A stretch of 64,000 nucleotides of DNA from Rattus norvegicus (lineage: Eukaryota; Chordata; Mammalia; Rodentia; Muridae): NCBI RefSeq assembly GCF_036323735.1, contig NC_086024.1, positions 135,130,053 to 135,194,052 of the forward strand, in the 5' to 3' direction. The stretch's first letter is position 1. Each line of letters starts with the position of its first letter. The notes below the pieces were generated by a model, which saw only the letters and a list, made by a program, of their open reading frames with translations, was not told where the DNA came from and ran no database searches. Below, one piece after another: positions 54,447 through 64,000 of this stretch. The translations under genes were made by a program, and so were the position numbers.

Positions 54447-55520
54447 TTAGTTTCTTGCTTCTTCTTGGGTATAGCTTGCCTCCTTATGTTGGGCTTTACC
54501 ATTTATTATCCTTTGTAGTGCTGGATTTGTAGAAAGATATTGTGTAAATTTGGTTTTGTCATGGAATATCTTGGTTTCTCCATCTATGTTAATTGAGAGT
54601 TTTGCAGGATACAGTAACCTGGGCTGGCATTTGTGTTCTCTTAGGGTCTGTATGACATCAGTCCAGGATCTTCTGGCCTTCATAGTTTCTGGCGAGAAGT
54701 CTGGTGTGATTCTGATAGGTCTGCCTTTATATGTTACTTGACCTTTTTCCCTTACTGCTTTTAATATTCTTTCTTTATTTTGTGCGTTTGGTGTTTTGAC
54801 TATTATGTGATGGGAGGTGTTTCTTTTCTGGTCTAATCTATTTGGAGTTCTGTAGGCTTCTTGTATGCCTATGGGTATCTCTTTTTTTAGGTTAGGGAAG
54901 TTTTCTTCTATGATTTTGTTGAAGATATTTACTGGTCCTTTGAGCTGGGAGTCTTCACTCTCTTCTATACCTATTATCCTTAGGTTTGATCTTCTCATTG
55001 AGTCCTGGATTTCCTGTATGTTTTGGACCAGTAGCTTTTTCCGCTTTACATTATCTTTGACAGTTGAGTCAATGATTTCTATGGAATCTTCTGCTCCTGA
55101 GATTCTCTCTTCCATCTCTTGTATTCTGTTGGTGAAGCTTGTATCTACAGCTCCTTGTCTCTTCTTTTGGTTTTCTATATCCAGGGTTGTTTCCATGTGT
55201 TCTTTCTTGATTGCTTCTATTTCCATTTTTAATTCCTTCAACTGTTTGATTGTGTTTTCCTGGAATTCTTTCAGGGATTTTTGCGATTCCTCTCTGTAGG
55301 CTTCTACTTGTTTATTAATGTTTTCCTGTGTTTCCCTAAGTGTGTTCATGTCTTTCTTGAAGTCCTCCAGCATCATGATCAAATATGATTTTGAAACTAG
55401 ATCTTGCTTTTCTGGTGTGTTTGAATATTCCATGTTTGTTTTGGTGGGAGAATTGGGCTCCGATGATGGCATGTAGTCTTGGTTTCTGTTGCTTGGGTTC
55501 CTGCGCTTGCCTCTCGCCAT
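54447..55520 (-). CDS. L1 ORF1 protein (RNA-binding chaperone)
   Basis: 357 codons, starting MARGKRRNPSNRNQDYM and ending YTQEEARN, the usual length for a rodent ORF1p. ORF1p forms trimers through a coiled coil and coats L1 RNA. Residues about 45-160 are rich in Leu, Lys, Glu and Gln heptads (coiled coil). RRM-like sequence follows, with NLRIIGIEE near residue 180 as the RNP-type strand. The C-terminal domain carries RPIRITPDFS and ARRSWTDVIQ. The start codon at 55,520 is the first ATG after the 5'UTR. ORF2 starts 59 bp downstream, so ORF2p would be made by termination/reinitiation-type translation as in other L1s. Intact, and may still be expressed. Confidence 0.97.
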   Translation of the reverse strand: MARGKRRNPSNRNQDYMPSSEPNSPTKTNMEYSNTPEKQDLVSKSYLIMMLEDFKKDMNTLRETQENINKQVEAYREESQKSLKEFQENTIKQLKELKMEIEAIKKEHMETTLDIENQKKRQGAVDTSFTNRIQEMEERISGAEDSIEIIDSTVKDNVKRKKLLVQNIQEIQDSMRRSNLRIIGIEESEDSQLKGPVNIFNKIIEENFPNLKKEIPIGIQEAYRTPNRLDQKRNTSHHIIVKTPNAQNKERILKAVREKGQVTYKGRPIRITPDFSPETMKARRSWTDVIQTLREHKCQPRLLYPAKLSINIDGETKIFHDKTKFTQYLSTNPALQRIINGKAQHKEASYTQEEARN

Positions 55521-56259
55521 CAGATTATCTCTAGTGTTACTTTGTTCTGCTATTTCTGACAGTGGCTAGACTGTCCTATAAGCCTGTGTGTCAGGAGTGC
55601 TGTAGACCTGTTTTCCTCTCTTTCAGTCAGTTATGGGGACAGAGTGTTCTGCTTTCGGGCATGTAGTTTTTCCTCTCTACAGGTCTTCAGCTGTTCCTGT
55701 GGGCCTGTGTCTTGAGTTCACCAGGCAGCTTTCTTGCAGCAGAAAATTTGGTCTTACCTGTGGTCCCGAGGCTCAGGTTCGCTCGTGGGGTGCTGCCCAG
55801 GGGCTCTCTGCAGCGGCAGCAACCAGGAAGACCTGTGCCGCCCCTTCCGGGAGCTTCAGTGCACCAGGGTTCCAGATGGTCTTTGGCTTTTTCCTCTGGC
55901 GTCCGAGATGTGTGTGCAGGGAGCAGTCTCTTCTGGTTTCCCAGGCTTGTCTGCCTCTCTGAAGGTTTAGCTCTCCCTCCCACGGGATTTGGGTGCAGAG
56001 AACTGTTTATCCGGTCTGTTTCTTTCCGGTTCCGGTGGTGTCTCAGGCAGGTGTCCTGCTGCTCCTGGGCCCTCCTCCACGGGAGCCCAGAGGCCTTATA
56101 CAGTTTCCTCTTGGGCCAGGGATGTGGGCAGGGGTGAGCAGTGTTGTTGGTCTCTTCCGCTCTGCAGCCTCAGGAGTGCCCACCTGACCAGGCGGTTGGG
56201 TCTCTCTCTCACCGGGTCTGGGAGCAGAGAGCTGCTGCGGGCCGGGATCCGCGGGTGTC
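55521..56259 (-). promoter_or_regulatory. Young L1 5'UTR / internal promoter
   Basis: About 739 bp upstream of ORF1, noticeably GC- and CpG-richer than the rest of the window (for example GGGCCGGGATCCGCGG near 56,240). L1 5'UTRs carry an internal pol II promoter, usually a target of DNA methylation and piRNA-guided silencing. Specific factor sites were not assigned. Overlapping open frames of up to 166 codons on the plus strand are not supported as genes. Confidence 0.85.
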
Positions 56260-57132
56260 ACATCTCTGTTATTTTAATGAAGGCATTCATAGCTATAGAC
56301 ATTCCTCTTAGAACTACTTTTGCTGTGTCCCATAGTTTCTGGTACGTTCTACGTTCATTCCATTTGATCCTAGGATTATTTTTTAACCTCCTCCATAATT
56401 TCTTCCATGATCCACCAGTTTATGATCCACCAATTCTTCAAAAGTCTATTGTCCAAGCTCCATATAATTCCATAGTTTTTGTTGTATAACTTGCTATTGT
56501 GGCTTATTCCACTACAGTCTGATAACATATAAGAAATTATTTTGATTTCTTTTTCTCATTCGTTAGACTCGTTTTAAGACCTAAAAATGTAATCTGCTTT
56601 GGAGAACGTCTCATAGGATTCTGAGAATAATGTGTTTTCTGTAGCCATTGTGCATTGGTAATTCATATCAGTTACCTGGTAAGTCTGTTTTGGCTGTGGT
56701 GATATTTAATTCTGCAGCATCTTTATTTTCCTGTCTGAATGGTCCATTTATTGTCAATCACAGTGCTGAAGTTGTCTATAATTGGTTTTGGATTTGACAT
56801 ATCTATGTGCAGTAGCGTTCATTTTTATGAAATAAATGTTTCAACATTTGGTGCATATATATTCACAATTAATATGATTCTTCACATTTTTTCCTTTTAT
56901 TGACATCTGATGACCTTTTTACCACTTTGACTAATTTTTGCTTGTAATCTACTTTATTATATATATGAGATATGTAGATATGTACCATATGTATATATGT
57001 ATATAGATATAGATGACATAGACGACATAGATAAATATTCCTGTTGTCTGTGGTGGTAGTTTTGGCTACACTGCTTTTGCTCCCAGCAGGTTGTATGCAT
57101 GTACCCACCTAGGAGCTATCTGAATTCATGAA

Positions 57133-57136
57133 TGGA

Positions 57137-57200
<64 letters not shown>
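57133..57200. repeat. (GACA)n-(CA)n microsatellite
   Basis: About nine GACA units followed by about 16 CA units, after AT-rich TATATG repeats at 56,955-57,030. Confidence 0.97.
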
Positions 57201-57204
<4 letters not shown>

Positions 57205-57793
57205 CAGTTAATTTTAAAATGCCTTGCTAGCTCAAAGGCTGGGCAGTTCTAATCCTCCCTGAGAGTGGCACACATTTCCCTCCTGTAATTCTGCCTTAAT
57301 GCCCTCTAATTCTATATTTTATCTTTCTCTCCCTGGCTCCTTCTGGGTGGCTCCCTAGTCTCTGCTGCCCAAGATGCCTCTGGGCAGCCCTTTTGGGGAC
57401 CGCATTCATTCTCACCTACATTTAGGATGATTTTCCTTCTGTAGCTCTAAATCCTAAGCGTGGTGATCCTCCTTTTCCTTTTTCCAGTTCTTAGCCCATG
57501 CAACCTAAAAGTCCTGCCCCTCTCTCTCCACCCAGCCATTGGCCATTGGCTCTTTATTGATTGATCAAAAACCAATTGGGGACAAGGACCTTCAGCGTTT
57601 GGACACGCAGATTCCCAATTAATTAAAAGCTTTAGAGCCAATCAAGAGTTGTTTTCCCGGGCTGTTTAGTTGATTCATTGATGTCCATCTTTTTGCCCTC
57701 AGCCTTGAAGTCATTGCCTGTGAAGTGCATTACTTGGGAAAACAAATGTTGTGATCTAATTTTTTTAAGGTACACTCAACAGGTCTTTCCTGG
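57201..57793. other. Unassigned, partly repeat-like sequence
   Basis: 'cattggccattggctctttattgattgatcaaaaaccaattgg' and 'gacacgcagattcccaattaattaaaagc' are familiar rodent LTR-like sequence, but I cannot assign a family. Contains CCAATTGG/CCAAT motifs. No gene. Confidence 0.4.
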
Positions 57794-57880
57794 TTTTTTG
57801 TTTTGTTTTGTTTTGGTTTTGGTTTTTGTTTTTTGGGTTTTTGGGGGGGGGGTTGTTGTTGTTTTGTTTTGTTTTTGCGG
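57794..57880. repeat. T/G-rich low-complexity
   Basis: TTTTG and TTTGG runs and a GGGGGGGGGG run. Similar in character to the 40.94-41.08 kb tract. Confidence 0.92.
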
Positions 57881-57889
57881 AGGAAAGGG

Positions 57890-58600
57890 GAGAATCCTTT
57901 TATTTTTGTAGTTTGACAGTTTCACACATTTATAGAATTCAATAATTCCCACTCACCATTCCCTGCCCTGTAACCTCCCTCTCCCATTGTAACCCTTCCT
58001 CTCAACAAGTCCAGCCTCCGTCACTCTCGTTCTTTCTCTGTGTGTGACCCTCGTAGGAGTTACTTGCCTGAGCACGGGCGGGAAGCTATTTAGTGGAGCA
58101 AAGACAGTTTAGCAGCGTCTGTAGCGCCAAAGAAAATGACCCTTTTCCACCCCTGCCCCCACCCCTGCCCCCATCCCTGCCCCCACCCCTGCCCCCACCC
58201 CTGCCCCACCCCTGCCACCTGCAGACATTAATTTCCAAACGTCTCTCTCGGCATGGCAGGTCTCCTGTCCATGAGAAAATGGTGATGGGCCCAACCTTAC
58301 TCAGGTCTTACACAGAATACTATGGCTGAAGCGAGTTAATGGGTTCAACGGCTGTGCCAGGACCTGAAGACATCTTTTTGCTACATATCTCCCCGACCCC
58401 AACTCTTGCTTCTTTCCCTCCACACACTCTTCTGCAACGTCCCCTGAGCCTTGAAGGGGATGATAGAGCCGTCTCATGTAGGGTTGGACACTCCACCGTC
58501 TCTTAATCTCAGACCTTCGGACAATTATGGGTTTCTGCATTTAGCAGAACATCAGCAGGAGGTTTCCCCCACAAGAGTCTATAGTCTCCCGTCAGCGTTG
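57890..58600 (-). mobile_element. Lx-type L1 3'UTR fragment with C-rich tandem repeat
   Basis: 'agtttgacagtttcacacatttatag', 'gcacgggcgggaagctatttagtggagc', 'tttccctccacacactcttctgcaacgtcccctgagccttgaaggggatgatagagc' and 'ctcagaccttcggacaattatgggtttctgcatt' are reverse-complement Lx 3'UTR blocks. A 12-bp C-rich tandem repeat is inside. Confidence 0.6.
58147..58218. repeat. 12-bp C-rich tandem repeat
   Basis: Units ACCCCTGCCCCC or ATCCCTGCCCCC repeat five to six times. The minus strand is therefore a G-run repeat with strong G-quadruplex potential. The proline-rich frames over it are artefacts. Confidence 0.97.
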
Positions 58601-59134
58601 GGTTTTTCTGGCTGACACGGTTGGATGGTATTGACTCTGTCCCGGGTCTCATTTATTCTTCTCATGAAATTCTTACCTGTGCATGGATGATACCTTCTTT
58701 GTATACAGGATCTTTTCAGGTGTCTCTGGGTCTCTTAGCTTTGAGGTCATAAACTTCTCTAGTCTGTGCTTCTCCTGAAATCTCTTTACTTCCACCTCAG
58801 TCTTAGAAGATAACTTTGCTAGGAATAACAGTGTCAACTGACTGCTCTTGCTTTCGAGTCTTGAAATATTTAATTCCACGCTTTTCTGGCTTTTGAGGTT
58901 TCTGCTGAAAAGTCTAATGTTGCTCTGATGTTTTTGGCTTTGTAAGAAAGCTGGTGTGTTCCTTTTTGCAAATTTTATTGGTTTTTCCCCCCACTGTTTT
59001 TTACAGTCTTAACATTTTAACTACAATGTGTCATAGAGTGGTTCTTCTCTGACTGTATCTGGAGTCCTCTTGTACCTAGATTTCAGAGATTTTCTGCTAT
59101 AATTTCATTTGAGTAGATTTTCTGTGTCCTTCGT

Positions 59135-59365
59135 CTATATGTGTGTGTGCACACATGAGGAGGTCAGAGGTAAACTAGGTGGGCTTACCACTGTGCTTCG
59201 GGGATCCTCCTGTCTCTGTACACACCCCACATTCTCAGCACTAGGGTTACAAATGCATGCGTGTTCGCCTGCCTTTTCCCATGAGTTCTGGAGATCCGAA
59301 CTCGGGTCCTCACAATTGTGTGGTAGGCATTTTGACTAAGACATCGCCCCAATCGCACTTTGATT
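59135..59365 (-). mobile_element. B4/RSINE1-like SINE, minus strand
   Basis: 'gtgcacacatgaggaggtcagagg', 'ttcggggatcctcctgtctctgtacacaccccacattctcagcactagggttacaaatgc', 'gttctggagatccgaactcgggtcctcac' and 'taggcattttgactaag' follow the reverse order of the B4/RSINE1 composite. Confidence 0.65.
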
Positions 59366-59479
59366 TTCAATCTCTGTTCTTTTTCGATCCGATGTTTAGC
59401 CCCTGATCATGGCCCATTTTTATTGTGAATGTCGGTAATACTTGGGGTTGGGGGGTGTTAGAGGCTTTTTTTCTGTTTA

Positions 59480-60570
59480 TTTCTGAAATTATAATTTAAT
59501 TACATTTCTTTCTTCTCTTTCCTCCTTCCAAACTCTCCTATCTATCCCTTCTACCCTTCTTTGATTTTGTGGTCTTTTTTTCCAGTTAATCTTTATTGCA
59601 ATCATCTATGTATTTGTATATATGCTTCTCCTAAATATAGCCTGTCGGGTCCACACAGTGTTTCTTCTGCATGTGTTTCCAGGCCTGACAACTTGACACT
59701 GGACAGCCAATGCTGTGCTTTTCCCTGGAGAGGACCATGACCCACTCCAGCCTTGCTCTGATGCCTACAGACCTTTGTGTAGGGCAGAGTCCTCCTGGAC
59801 TTGTCCCCCATGCAGTTTGGCCTGTTTATTGGTGTCCTCCTTGTTCCCCTCACGTTTGGGCATCATACCAGCGAGATTTTACAAATGTAGCTTCTGATGG
59901 TACCAGGAGACGCGACCTCACAGCAAAGCCCCTTACAATCTTTCCTTCCCCCACAATGTCCTCTGAGCTTTATGGGTGGCAGTGTTATGTATCTGTACAC
60001 TGGGACTGGGACACAATAGTTCTGCATATTGATTGGCTGTGATTTCCTACAGTGGCCTCTGTCTGTTGCAAAGAGAAGTCTCCTTGATAAGGGGTGAAGA
60101 CTACATTTACTGTATGGGATGTATGGGGTATATATAGGGTCTAAGGGTGAATGTCTATCGATTGTTGTTAGGGAGTCTGCTGGTCTAGTGAATTAGTAGT
60201 TGTAGAGACTCCTCCAATGACCGTGATTTCACTGAGTGGTTTTCCAGGTTTCCTCCTCGCTGAGGTGATCCTAAGTCCAATTAGAGAGCTGTTGGTACCT
60301 GCCAAGGTATGCATGCTACTTCTGCACCTCATACAGTTATCATTCCATGCTGGTCATCGTTGACCCATCAGAGCTGGGTAGAACTGATGGTTGCTGCCCT
60401 CCTTTGGAAGCTTGCATGGTGCCTTCTGGTGCCATGAAAACTAGTCCTCAGGGAGGGGGCTCCTCAGTTCAGGGGTGTATGGGTCCTGTTTTTGAAGTGC
60501 ATTGTCTCTTCAGAAATAAGAACTCCCTGCCACCTCTGGGGTGTAATCAAGGGCAACAAAAATAGGATCT
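59480..60570 (-). mobile_element. Lx-type L1 3'UTR, minus strand
   Basis: Begins at an Lx-type 3' end ('gaaattataatttaattacatttc'), then 'cctaaatatagcctgtcgggtccacacagtg', 'tgacaacttgacactggacagccaatgctgtg' and 'tgtcccccatgcagtttgg...ttgtggtctt' blocks. They match the reverse complement of the Lx 3'UTR in the window at 31.3-32.8 kb. It interrupts the ancient L1. Confidence 0.65.
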
Positions 60571-60980
60571 GTTCTGGATATCTCTTGGGGAACCTTAGCC
60601 AACATTAGAAAGGAGACTTCTCGTGTCCTGAAGAGAGGAAACGCCATAAGCCTTACGAGAAATTTTCATTTAGTTTATATATGTATATTTATACGCTGAA
60701 TTACTCACATTGCAGGGTTTTGGGTGGTAAACAGATAATGCCATGATTCTCTTTGGGTCTTACTGTTACTTTACCTCCCTCCTTCTCCCTACTGATCTCC
60801 CTCCTCCTTCCCAAAGAAGTTCCCCATTCCCCTCTTCCCTGTCTGATGATTTGTATTTTATCTCAGCTCCTTTTGTACCCCATGAACACTTTGGTTTGGT
60901 CTCTGATCATGTCCCATAGTTTGAGTTGTTGTCACGTTTAGACTTTAATTTATTATCTAGGTGACAGACAGACAGATGAC
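60571..60980. other. Unassigned sequence
   Basis: C/T-rich around 60,760-60,850, with GACAGACAGACAGATGACAG simple sequence near 60,963. No gene. Confidence 0.4.
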
Positions 60981-61678
60981 AGACTGCAGACTGCATGACT
61001 GACTGATACGCAGTATTTTTCTCGAAGTTGCCTTTCCTTTCTCCTCCCTCCTCTCATCATCTACCAATGGTTTTGGTTATTTGCTTATTTGATTGTTTTA
61101 CTGGTTTCCATTTCACCTTTTTTTTTTGTCCCCAACATTTCTTTTCAGCGTACTTTTCAAAATCTTGATCTCCCTGATAAATCTCTCACCCATGATGCCA
61201 ACCTCTTCCCCTCTTCCATGACTTCTTTGTCCAGTCCTCGGTTGGTTTGTGTCCTCTCTGACGTCGCTGATCATTTTTACAAGTAGACTTTTGCGTTCTT
61301 CGTCTTACGTTTCAACCGTTTCCCTTACTTTTGTGCTCAGTAACCAAGGAGCTGCGATCTTTAGGAGGTGCTGTGTTGCTTTGCTTTTTAGTGTTTCTTG
61401 GGCTGCTGTGTGAGGGTCCATCGGTTTGGATACAGCTCTCCCAGCTTCATTTTGGGAATCTTCTTGGAGAGAAGTCTACTCTTGGGCTGATACCGAACCC
61501 AGTCTAGGCAGCTGTCAGAAGCCCTCCAGAACGGTCTTTGCTTTGGGAACATTCTTCCTTTGGATACCAGTGTAGCAGAACAGGCTGAAAGTTATAGAGG
61601 GAGAATAGAAGTGAATTTGTAAAAATGAAACCACATGATACCAGCAAGGATTAGCCTCGCCTTTGCTGGGCTCTGGTG

Positions 61679-61764
61679 CATAGCATAAAGGGAAGCCTGT
61701 CTCTGAATCATAGCATAAAGGGAGCCCTGTGTCTGATGCACAGCATAAAGAGAGCCCTGTCACC
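61679..61764 (+). repeat. 30-bp tandem repeat, about 2.9 copies
   Basis: CATAGCATAAAGGGAAGCCT (61,679), CATAGCATAAAGGGAGCCCT (61,709) and CACAGCATAAAGAGAGCCCT (61,739) repeat at a 30-base period. No coding role is evident. Confidence 0.96.
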
Positions 61765-61839
61765 CCACCTTCTTCTTCTGTTATTATTACTTTTTCTAGT
61801 GCTTGACACCTTTTCTTTTTATTGTTCGCTTGCAAAATG

Positions 61840-62930
61840 GGTGTGCTAACAAGGACTTGGCCTGAAGGTGAGTTTCAAAGAGAAAGCTGTACCGAGTCTC
61901 CACCCTAAAAATCCTCCAAAGAGCTTCTCCAGGCCTAGGATTTTTCCCAGCTACCACCCCTGAAATGTCCTTTCCTCTTTTGAAAATGGGAAATATTCCA
62001 CTATGAGACGGTTTCTACCTCATTTTCCTAAACCCGGATTTAAACACCATCTTCTCCACCAGCCCCTGTCTCTTGTTTCATTTGCCTCTCCCCCAAGACC
62101 CTGGCCCACAGAAGCACTAGGCACTAGGACCTCCAGGGCCAGGTACCACTAAGAGCCTCTGTCAGTTATACTTAGCTTTGCAGCAGGTGGGCAAGGCAGA
62201 TTCTCCCATGCTCCTGAGACCAGTTCATTCAGGCTAGAGTGGTGATTACATTAGCCAAAGAACATCACCGGGGTGTGTGAAGGACAGAGGAAGCCAGACA
62301 AGCCCTGAGTCCAAACCTAGTCTTCATGCTTTAAAACCCACAGAGCATCAAACGCCCCTGGGGAGAGATGAGGTCATAGAAGTCCAGGGCTTGAGGAGGC
62401 TTCCAAGTTCTGAGTCCCAGCTGTAAGCTGTGAGATCCGTGGGTCAGCTACTAACTTGAGTGATAAAGTCATCTCCTGTCCTCAGAGGGCCAGGCTACTG
62501 ACCACTGCTCCATTCACTGCCCAGACCCAGTCTCCAGCTAACTGAATATTGCCTCCTCCTCCCCACCACTGCGTCTCACAGGTATTTCCCGACGTAATAA
62601 CATGGACCGGAGTCCAGGGCACCCACCCAAGTGCCCCATAGACATCTGTTAATTATCCAGTTTCTTGTGTCTAAGGGCAATAAACTAGACTGGAGACAAA
62701 TGGTTAAAGACAGAAGTAGAGATGATGTACAAGGTAAAGGAAGGTATGCCCGACAGTGGGTAAGCTAGTTCACAGCAAGAAGAAGGCTTCTACCCTGCCA
62801 TACCACCCCAGAAGCCCTGCTGTCCTATTAGTAGGCAGTCTAACTGGAGTGAGTTATGTCATGGTGGTCTGGCTGACTGGCATCTCCCTAGCAATTAGAG
62901 GCATCTTCCCTTGACAACGTCTATTGAGAT
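61840..62930. other. Apparently unique sequence
   Basis: About 1.1 kb with no mobile element I recognise. No convincing open frame. This makes it one of the few stretches where a host exon, enhancer or other function could hide, but the sequence alone shows none. Confidence 0.45.
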
Positions 62931-62939
62931 CTATTGCTT

Positions 62940-63037
62940 TTTTTTTCTTTTTTCTTTTTTTCGGAGCTGGGGATCGAACCCAGGGCCTTGTGCTTGCTAG
63001 GCAAGCACTCTACCACTGAGCTAAATCCCCAACCCCC
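62940..63037 (-). mobile_element. ID SINE, minus strand, with TSD
   Basis: 'cggagctggggatcgaacccagggcc', 'taggcaagcactctaccactgagctaaatccccaacccc', T-rich side at the left. Flanked by CTATTGCTT at 62,931-62,939 and 63,038-63,046 (9 bp, short but exact). Confidence 0.95.
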
Positions 63038-63046
63038 TATTGCTTA

Positions 63047-63300
63047 TTTTTAAAATGGATTATGTGGGGTTTTATTGACTTGTTTGAGTTCTTTATAAAT
63101 ATTAGATATTAAGCAGAAGTATACTTGGTATTTCCTTTACTATATACGTTCTTTACAGTCATCTCCTCTGCAATACAGAAGCCTTTCAGTTTGCCGTAAT
63201 ACTGCGTGCCCTTTCCCACAATCCTTTCCCACTTCGACGTCATGATGTTTTCTTCTAGTATTTTCATAGCTTGTAAGTCTTTGGCTGACTTTTTGTTTGG
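63047..63300 (-). mobile_element. Ancient L1 ORF2 fragment
   Basis: 'tgtttgagttctttataaatattagatattaagcag' and 'ttttcttctagtattttcatagcttg' are reverse-complement L1 ORF2. Diverged. Confidence 0.65.
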
Positions 63301-63309
63301 AGGATGTTA

Positions 63310-64000
63310 TCATTAATTATACATGTATATCATGTGATTAGTTTGGTGTGTGGTGATTTGATACAGACACCAGTGATTGAGTCATGGCAGTTGGCCTCTC
63401 TGTCCCCATGTCTCCTTTACTCTGTCCCAAGGCTTTGAGCTCTTCCCTCCTGCTCTTTGAACTGTAGCAGCTTCGGGATGCTATTCCATTACCAGACGTA
63501 TACTTTCATCTAACAAGTTTGGATCCCTGTTGCCCAACTCCCTCTGCCTTCCCTCCCATACTCTTCCCAGCCTCTGGTGATCACCACTCCACATTAGATT
63601 GGCTTTCTCTCGGTTTCACATACAAGAAAGGATATAGCACGTCTGCCTTGCTGTGCCTGGCTTGCACCACTTATACTAATAAATATCCTTTGACTCCATT
63701 TTGCTGCAAATGGCAGGACGCCTTCCTTTCTTGACTAAATAGTATTCCCTGTCTACAGTATGTATTCTTGATGCATTCATCAGTCCATGGACATCTGGGT
63801 TGACCCACATCTTGGACATCACAGACGGTGCTACAATAAGCATGAGACATTTTTCATCATAGTCTCAGAAATAGAATTTGTAGATTATCTGATAGATCCT
63901 GTGTAGATTTTCAGGACAGCTCCTTGCCACTCTCCACAAGGACTGTGCTTTCTTCCTTTTCCACCAAAGAGGAACTCTATTTTGGGGAGGCTTGAGAGAT
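63310..64000 (-). mobile_element. Ancient L1 (L1M-like) 3'UTR and ORF2 end, runs off the window
   Basis: Plus strand reads 3'UTR first ('caagtttggatccctgttgcccaactccctctgccttccctccc...gcctctggtgatcaccactcc'). ORF2 3' end follows ('tttgctgcaaatggcaggacgcc', 'gatgcattcatcagtccatggacatctgggttgacccacatcttgg', 'ggtgctacaataagcatg'). This is a separate insertion from 63,047-63,300, because the L1 order is reset. It continues past base 64,000. Confidence 0.8.

Larger units (their letters stand above)
49847..56259 (-). mobile_element. Full-length young LINE-1, minus strand, with 16-bp TSD
   Basis: A 6.4 kb L1 in the same orientation as the surrounding ancient L1. Order on the minus strand: 5'UTR (56,259-55,521), ORF1 (55,520-54,447), 59-bp spacer, ORF2 (54,387-50,561, one frameshift), G-rich 3'UTR (50,560-49,847), then AATAAA and A tail. 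It is flanked by perfect ACATCTCTGTTATTTT at 49,831-49,846 and 56,260-56,275. The long open frames and intact TSD indicate a recent insertion. It is not shown to be active; the frameshift makes it unable to make full ORF2p itself. Confidence 0.98.
47380..61490 (-). mobile_element. Ancient minus-strand L1, in pieces, split by many insertions
   Basis: ORF2-like reverse-complement blocks are seen at 47,380-47,765, about 48,130-48,660, about 49,100-49,325 and 56,276-57,110. ORF1-like blocks are at 58,620-59,110 and a more 5' ORF1 block at about 60,980-61,490 ('ctctctgacgtcgctgatcatttttacaag', 'gtaaccaaggagctgcgatctttaggagg'). Their order matches a single minus-strand L1 read 3' to 5' across the plus strand. 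All frames are broken. Whether it is one element or adjacent ancient copies needs alignment. Confidence 0.6.

Noticed and set aside
55633..56489. Plus-strand frames of 109-166 codons over the L1 5'UTR
   Set aside because: They run opposite to the L1, have no recognised domain, and lie in GC-rich UTR where long frames are common by chance. Antisense transcription from an L1 promoter is possible but not shown.
58093..58329. Proline/leucine-rich 78-codon frame
   Set aside because: Caused by the 12-bp C-rich tandem repeat.

Overview
The window is rodent nuclear DNA, almost certainly rat (Rattus). The case rests on six young ID (BC1/tRNA-Ala-derived) SINEs with target-site duplications (TSDs), B2/B3, B1 and B4-type SINEs, Lx-type L1 3'UTRs, and one nearly intact full-length rat-type LINE-1. 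I recognise no host protein-coding gene, exon or structural RNA gene. The only cellular-gene sequence I can name is a decayed processed copy of Gapdh. A second, unnamed retrocopy carries what looks like the tail of a cellular mRNA. Repeat family names are from memory and could not be checked against a library.

Layout. 1-9.3 kb: rodent medium-reiterated repeats (here 'type A', with an end like CTAAGACAG / CTGTCTTAG, and 'type B', with a TGTCAACTTGACACAAGC-like end), one inverted pair of type A, a B1 followed by a long purine-only tract, and a 5'-inverted (twin-primed) L1 with TSDs. 9.5-12.5 kb: an old L1 with ORF1 and ORF2 remnants, split by a B2. 12.5-14.5 kb: a type A repeat nested in a type B repeat, then the Gapdh pseudogene. 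14.9-15.6 kb: a 0.7 kb AT-only array. 15.6-19.1 kb: several SINEs plus about 1.6 kb of apparently unique DNA. 19.1-20.7 kb: a type A repeat split by a 1.54 kb minus-strand retrocopy with a 14-bp TSD. 20.9-27.4 kb: Lx and older L1 pieces. 28.1-29.7 kb: a 1.57 kb GATA-type array with internal higher-order duplication. 30-39 kb: more SINEs, an Lx 3'UTR, short minisatellites, a GA/GAAGA/GAGCC array, then unassigned DNA. 40.3-46.5 kb: AT-rich DNA between two LTR-like fragments. 47.4-61.5 kb: pieces of an ancient minus-strand L1, repeatedly split by later insertions. The largest of these is the young full-length L1 at 49,847-56,259, on the minus strand with perfect 16-bp TSDs. 62.9-64 kb: an ID and two ancient L1 3' fragments.

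How it works together. The window is a layered record of retrotransposition. L1 proteins mobilised L1, SINEs and cellular mRNAs, and the TSDs allow insertions to be ordered (ancient L1, then Lx and type A/B repeats, then B2, ID and the young L1). The young L1 keeps a complete 5'UTR, an open ORF1, an ORF2 broken by one apparent single-base deletion just before the RT active-site motif, and a G-rich 3'UTR. The most notable items are the 19.2-20.7 kb retrocopy, which appears to retain part of an intron, the single-lesion L1, and the structured simple-sequence arrays.
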